The notes below the pieces were generated by a model. It saw only the letters and a program-made list of their open reading frames with translations. It did no database searches and was not told the origin of the DNA. Made by a program: the position numbers and the translations under genes. From positions 34,553,173 to 34,617,172 of the forward strand of contig CM022672.1 of NCBI GenBank assembly GCA_012295275.1: a stretch of 64,000 nt of DNA. The letters run 5' to 3'. Each line of letters opens with the position of its first letter. The stretch's first letter is position 1. The DNA is from Chrysomallon squamiferum (lineage: Eukaryota; Mollusca; Gastropoda; Neomphalida; Peltospiridae). This document shows positions 59,610-64,000 of the stretch, in pieces.

Positions 59610-60324
59610 AGTCACAATGTTTCTACAGTTGTGTTTTATTTCTGTTTGGCGATAAACAAAACGTTCACTCCTGCTTAGAGTACGTCAAGGACATGCTGGA
59701 AGTGTGCAGGACAAGTAGAACTCTACGATCACAGAATTCATTAAGATGAGGAACATCAAAAATAACAACAACTACATACGGCCAGAGATGTTTCAGTTAC
59801 ACATATTTGAAAACCTGTAAATATATATATATAAGCAGTCGTATAAAAGTAATCAAAATATCATATATATATATATATATTTCCATGTGTTCAAATATGC
59901 AGGAAAATTCAGAAAAGATATCGAGTTTCATTTGATAGACCTCGTAAAAAAAAATAAAAATTATTCAATGTTTTTGATAGATGTCATTTCAATCTCCATG
60001 TTCTGTAAAATGTAGACAATCTGATAAAATAAAAATTCCATTTTTCTTTTATTTTTATTTAATTAAACAGAGTATACATTTTCAAAATATTGTTGTAAAA
60101 AAGGTATTATTATTATTATCATTATTATCTCTATCTCTCTCTCTGTGTTTATTTTTGTGTAATAAAAATACTATATCTTCTTACTATAATGTAAATAACA
60201 TATCTTGTTATTATTATTATTATTATTGTGAGTGTGTGCTGCCTAATGAATGAATCAAATAATAAATACAAATAAACAACAAATGATAAAGTAATTTAAT
60301 GTTTGTATTTAAAAGAATAAATAA

Positions 60325-60388
<64 letters not shown>

Positions 60389-60391
60389 TTA

Positions 60392-60436
<45 letters not shown>

Positions 60437-60951
60437 TGTCTTGTTGTCGTCTTTTTCGATTTCGTTACTGTTTTGACTTTTTCTGCATTTTATGATTGTT
60501 GTTGCTGTATTATTCTTGTGAGAAGTTTGTATTTGTGGTTTATTTTTATTATTATTATTACTGTTATTGTTGTTGTTGTTGTTACTGCTGTTGTTGGTGC
60601 GGGTGATCAACGTTATATCTTATTCATAACACTGAAATAGTTGTATTTAATCGATGATCTTATTCTAATGCTTACTACTGCTGCTACTACTACTACTACG
60701 ACTACTACAACTATTTTCTATGGTTATTACTTATTCTTATTACAAAATATGTTATTTCTATTGTAATTATGAAATAACTTGTTAATTTTTCTTAAAAAGT
60801 GTTGAGGTGGAGAAAGGCCGAAAAAAAAATTAATAATAATAAAAAAATTGTATAAGTCTTCTTAGCAAATAATAATTATAATAACTGTATAATTAATACT
60901 ATCCCAATTTAAATGTTATTAATTAAATACATGTATATTGTTGATTAATTA

Positions 60952-61004
<53 letters not shown>

Positions 61005-61174
61005 GACAAATACATATTTAGTTTAGACAACTGATAATTAACCTGATATACGAAATAAAGGAAAATTAATTACCTTCTTATTTTCGCTACAATTATGTAG
61101 GAAATTTATTTTTAAAATAATTTTAATTTGTCAAACTCTTTGTAGAAGATGTAAAATCGATTTTACAATTAAAA

Positions 61175-61209
<35 letters not shown>

Positions 61210-61737
61210 ACTGGGAGTAGCAAGGACCAAAAGGAACGATAACTCGTAAAGGCACAAATTTCGTCAACGGCTTTAATGGGTACAAACTACACCTTAATGT
61301 TCTTTTCTGTTGGAGAACATTTCCAACTGAAAAAGTTAATACATTAATCTTTAACAAATTATAATCTAACTTTATTATGCACGCATTTGCAACAAAAAGT
61401 AATCCAGAAAAGCTGTATTATTCAGGCTGTTTTTCTCTATTTTAATTGAAAAAAAATACCATTATATATTCTTATGAAGTTTCAGATATAACTATTTATA
61501 CTTAAAACTAATTTAAGATTATATTTTGATAGCTTACTCTTGTTATACTGGAAGAATGTTTAAAAAAAAATTATTATTATAATAACAATAATAATAATAA
61601 TAATCATAATCATAATAATAATAATAACAATAATATTAATAATAATATAATATATATCTAATAATAAATGTAAGAAACAAAGAAAGAAATATCACTTAGT
61701 ACGTCGAGTGAAATCATGTGACCTATTTCCAGCAGTT
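59610..61737. other. Flank of torsin-like copy 2; SSR-rich
   Basis: 59870-60030 resembles part of repeat R (a lone foldback arm and GTTTTTGATAGATGTCATTTC). From 60229 on it follows the torsin block of 9560-11361. An (AAT)n(ATT)n palindrome lies at 60324-60436, AAT repeats at 60953-61003, TAAA repeats at 61171-61210 and mixed AAT repeats at 61570-61650. No gene seen. Confidence 0.6.
60324..60436. repeat. (AAT)n(ATT)n perfect-type palindrome
   Basis: About 18 AAT units run directly into a similar number of ATT units, so the strand can fold on itself. A shorter version is at 9510-9560. Confidence 0.95.
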
Positions 61738-62604
61738 TCATTGATGTTGTCGTACAAAATCCACTTTATCAGAAACACGTTTGCAACCATAAACAAAATA
61801 ACGACGTCCGTTTTCTTGCTCAGTGAAAGTTAATTCATTAATAACTTGCTGTACTGTGTCTCGCGTTTGCTTCTCGCGCTTCACGTGCAAATCATGCTTA
61901 ATGCAGTCGACCACGTTTTCTTCTTCAAGCGGTAGAAACGGCACGAAGACGATCCGTCTTTTTCGCCTCATATGTTTAGCATACCACTCGTTGTCCCTTC
62001 TGGAGAATTCGAAATCAATTCGTGACAATCTTCTTCTCGGTAATTTTGTTGTGAAAACAACATTATTTATGTGCAGCGACCTGCTGTTTCCAAGCAACAG
62101 CACAATAATAGGAACGTTTTTCTTGCTCGAAAAATAATCGAGAGATTTTAGGATTTCTTCCATCACGGCGTCCGAAAAACGTTCCACTTCATCCAGAATG
62201 ACGATGTTAACGTGACATTCGGCAACTGTCGACATAATTCGTCGCTTTACGTTGCTGGCATAGTCGCCTGTTAGTTCTCTGTGCGGTGCATCTGTCTCAG
62301 CTGTGAAAATCAATTCTGTTTTGCGTGGGAAGAAGTCGACGATGAACTTTGACATGTAATTTTTACCAACTCCATATGAGCCATGGAATGAAAGAATTAG
62401 AGGCTTGAAATATGTCTGATGCCTGTCAAAATATCTGGAGATCTCCTTCGGAACAATACCACAAGCGATATGCTGTCCGTATACGTGTACGGAAATGTTT
62501 TCTAGCAGTCTAAAGAAATTGAATTCAAAACTGCAAGGACTTGGGAATAAAACGTAAGCAATTCCAACGACAAGAATAACAACAGAAGTTATAGATAGAA
62601 GCAT
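61738..62604 (-). CDS. Torsin-like AAA+ protein, copy 2, intact and intronless
   Basis: A single open frame of 288 codons, ATG 62604 to TGA 61738. Residues 4-20 form a hydrophobic leader (ITSVVILVVGIAYVLF), as expected for ER targeting. VYGQHIA at 41-47 matches the torsin FGQHLA segment. Walker A GSYGVGKN at 75-82 has the Asn after Lys that marks torsins; Walker B VNIVILDE ends at 139; a sensor I Asn lies in LLLGNS (173). VPFLPLEEENV at 221-231 matches the torsin VPFLPLE block, and GCK at 273-275 is the torsin redox-sensor II motif, followed by KVDF. It is shorter than human torsin-1A (about 330 residues). Torsins are ER/nuclear-envelope AAA+ ATPases that need a LAP1/LULL1-type cofactor for hydrolysis. 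The lack of introns and the repeat-like setting suggest duplication or an old retrocopy; the open frame argues that it is used. Confidence 0.88.
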   Translation of the reverse strand: MLLSITSVVILVVGIAYVLFPSPCSFEFNFFRLLENISVHVYGQHIACGIVPKEISRYFDRHQTYFKPLILSFHGSYGVGKNYMSKFIVDFFPRKTELIFTAETDAPHRELTGDYASNVKRRIMSTVAECHVNIVILDEVERFSDAVMEEILKSLDYFSSKKNVPIIVLLLGNSRSLHINNVVFTTKLPRRRLSRIDFEFSRRDNEWYAKHMRRKRRIVFVPFLPLEEENVVDCIKHDLHVKREKQTRDTVQQVINELTFTEQENGRRYFVYGCKRVSDKVDFVRQHQ

Positions 62605-63109
62605 GTTTGGTTAACTTAGACTTAAGAATATCCTCTCGTGTTGAGATTTCGTTTAAATAAAACACCTGTTGAAAAGAAGTTTTAATTAATTAGTTAGTTT
62701 TAAAAATACCTAATTTATAAGCATACAAATTAAAGAATACATTCGGGAAATTATAAATTCATTGATTTAAATTATAATTAAATATGAAGAATGTTGATCC
62801 TATCATCAGTCAACCAATCGCCGAACTGAAACGCACACACACACATATACACGCAAGCACACACAGATACACACATATACACACAGAAACACGAAAGCAA
62901 ATATGCATCGGTTACAGATGTTTACAGTTACATCCTGTATATAATTTTATACCACTGAACATATTTTCTTCACTTATCTCTCATGGATCTAAATTCTCGA
63001 TAAACAGGGGGATTTAATACTGTTAACAATATTAACACGTACAACAATTATTACTAGTAAAGAAAAACAACATACGATCATTTTCAAACTGAATTAGTAT
63101 CATGGACAT
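62605..63109. other. 5' flank of torsin-like copy 2
   Basis: Parallel to 12231-12790: TAAGAATATCCTCTCGTGTTG just upstream of the ATG, then CA-rich DNA at 62832-62890. Promoter elements not identifiable. Confidence 0.5.
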
Positions 63110-63795
63110 TTTTATATCGAGCTACATTGTCACTGTTATTTTTCCTGCTGATTCTCACTTTTATACTGAGCTACATTGTCACTGTTATTTTTCCTACTGA
63201 TTGTCACTTTTATACTGAGCTACATCGTCACTGTTACTTTTTCCAACTGAATTTTCACTTTTATACTGAGCTACATTGCCACTGTTACTTTTTCCTACTG
63301 AATTTTCACTTTTATACTGAGCCACATTGTCTGTTATTTTTCCTACTGAATTTTCACTTTTATACTGAGCTACATTGTCCCTGTCACGTTTCCTACTGAA
63401 TTTTCACTTTTATACTGAGCTACATCGTCACTGTTACTTTTTCCAACTGAATTTTCACTTTTATACTGAGCTACATTGCCACTGTTACTTTTTCCTACTG
63501 AATTTTCACTTTTATACTGAGCTACAAAGTCACTGTTACTTTTTCCTACTGAATTTTCACTTTTATACTGAGCTACATCGTCACTGTTACTTTTTCCTAC
63601 TGAATTTTCACTTTTATTCTGAGCTACATTGTCCCTGTCACGTTTCCTACTGAATTTTCATTTTTATACTGAGCTACAGAGTCACTGTTACTTTTTCCTA
63701 CTGAATTTTCACTTTTATACTGAGCTATAGAGTCACTGTTACTTTTTCCAACTGAATGTTCACTTTTATACTGAGCTATATTGTCATGTCACTTT
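63110..63795. repeat. About 50-bp minisatellite beside torsin copy 2
   Basis: Thirteen or so copies of the same unit as at 12795-13405 (TTTATACTGAGCTACATTGT with a CTACTGAATTTTCAC block). Open frames through it are artefacts. Confidence 0.9.
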
Positions 63796-64000
63796 TCAAT
63801 AATAATTATAATTACATAAAGACTTGCAATAAACAGATGCCGCTGGGGCGTAACATTCTGTTTTTATATCTTTGTATCCATTTTAATTGTATTAGTATTA
63901 TTCTTTTACTAATAATTATTAGAAATTACTGACACTCATCATTACGGTGACCTACTTACATTTTTAGTTATAATTGTATTGATTATGTTACCTGCGTACG
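63796..64000. other. Right end of the torsin block
   Basis: Continues to match 13410-13615 (AATAATTATAATTACATAAAGACTTGCAAT) up to the window edge, so the duplication extends past 64000. Confidence 0.7.

Overview
The window is AT-rich animal nuclear DNA: protein-coding exons with GT/AG introns, polyadenylation signals, a 200-N assembly gap and very dense microsatellites and minisatellites. The gene content (hedgehog-type Hint proteins, a torsin-like AAA+ protein, and a receptor tyrosine phosphatase carrying an F-type-lectin-like domain and MEGF-type EGF repeats) points to a lophotrochozoan, most likely a mollusc. That assignment is an inference from gene families, not from a marker gene.

Layout. 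(1) 517-2696 (+): last three coding exons of an unrecognised Met/Gly-rich protein. (2) 5.6-33.6 kb: a cluster of secreted hedgehog-type Hint ('hog') genes and relics. Two five-exon genes look intact, one at 23003-26049 (-) and one at 30793-33628 (+). They stand head to head as arms of a large inverted duplication whose right arm runs into the assembly gap. Each encodes a signal peptide, a small 8-cysteine domain with identical cysteine spacing, and a complete Hog domain with catalytic Cys, TxxH, SCYA and a hedgehog-like C-terminal tail. Broken copies lie at 5597-7431 (+), 20682-21345 (-), 29788-29890 (-) and 59420-59609 (+); first-exon relics lie near 9.05 and 13.73 kb (-). (3) Torsin-like AAA+ genes, intronless, on the - strand: 61738-62604 is intact, and 11362-12230 carries a 2-nt insertion. 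Both sit in a duplicated block of about 4 kb with the same flanks and a private ~50-bp minisatellite. (4) 34544-34853 (+): probable last coding exon (cytoplasmic tail) of a membrane protein whose other exons are lost in the gap. (5) 38036-55958 (+): a 25-exon receptor protein-tyrosine phosphatase with one apparent frameshift in exon 2. (6) A Tigger-type transposase relic at 28.0-28.6 kb, a probable LINE tail and a possible tRNA-derived SINE.

Together: the hog genes predict secreted disulfide-rich peptides released, and possibly sterol-modified, by self-processing of the Hog domain. Torsins are ER-luminal AAA+ proteins, and here torsin-like genes are duplicated in blocks that also carry hog fragments, so the two families have spread together locally. 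The receptor phosphatase has a catalytically complete D1 and a dead D2. All exon joins were checked by hand for reading phase; no alignment or search could be run.
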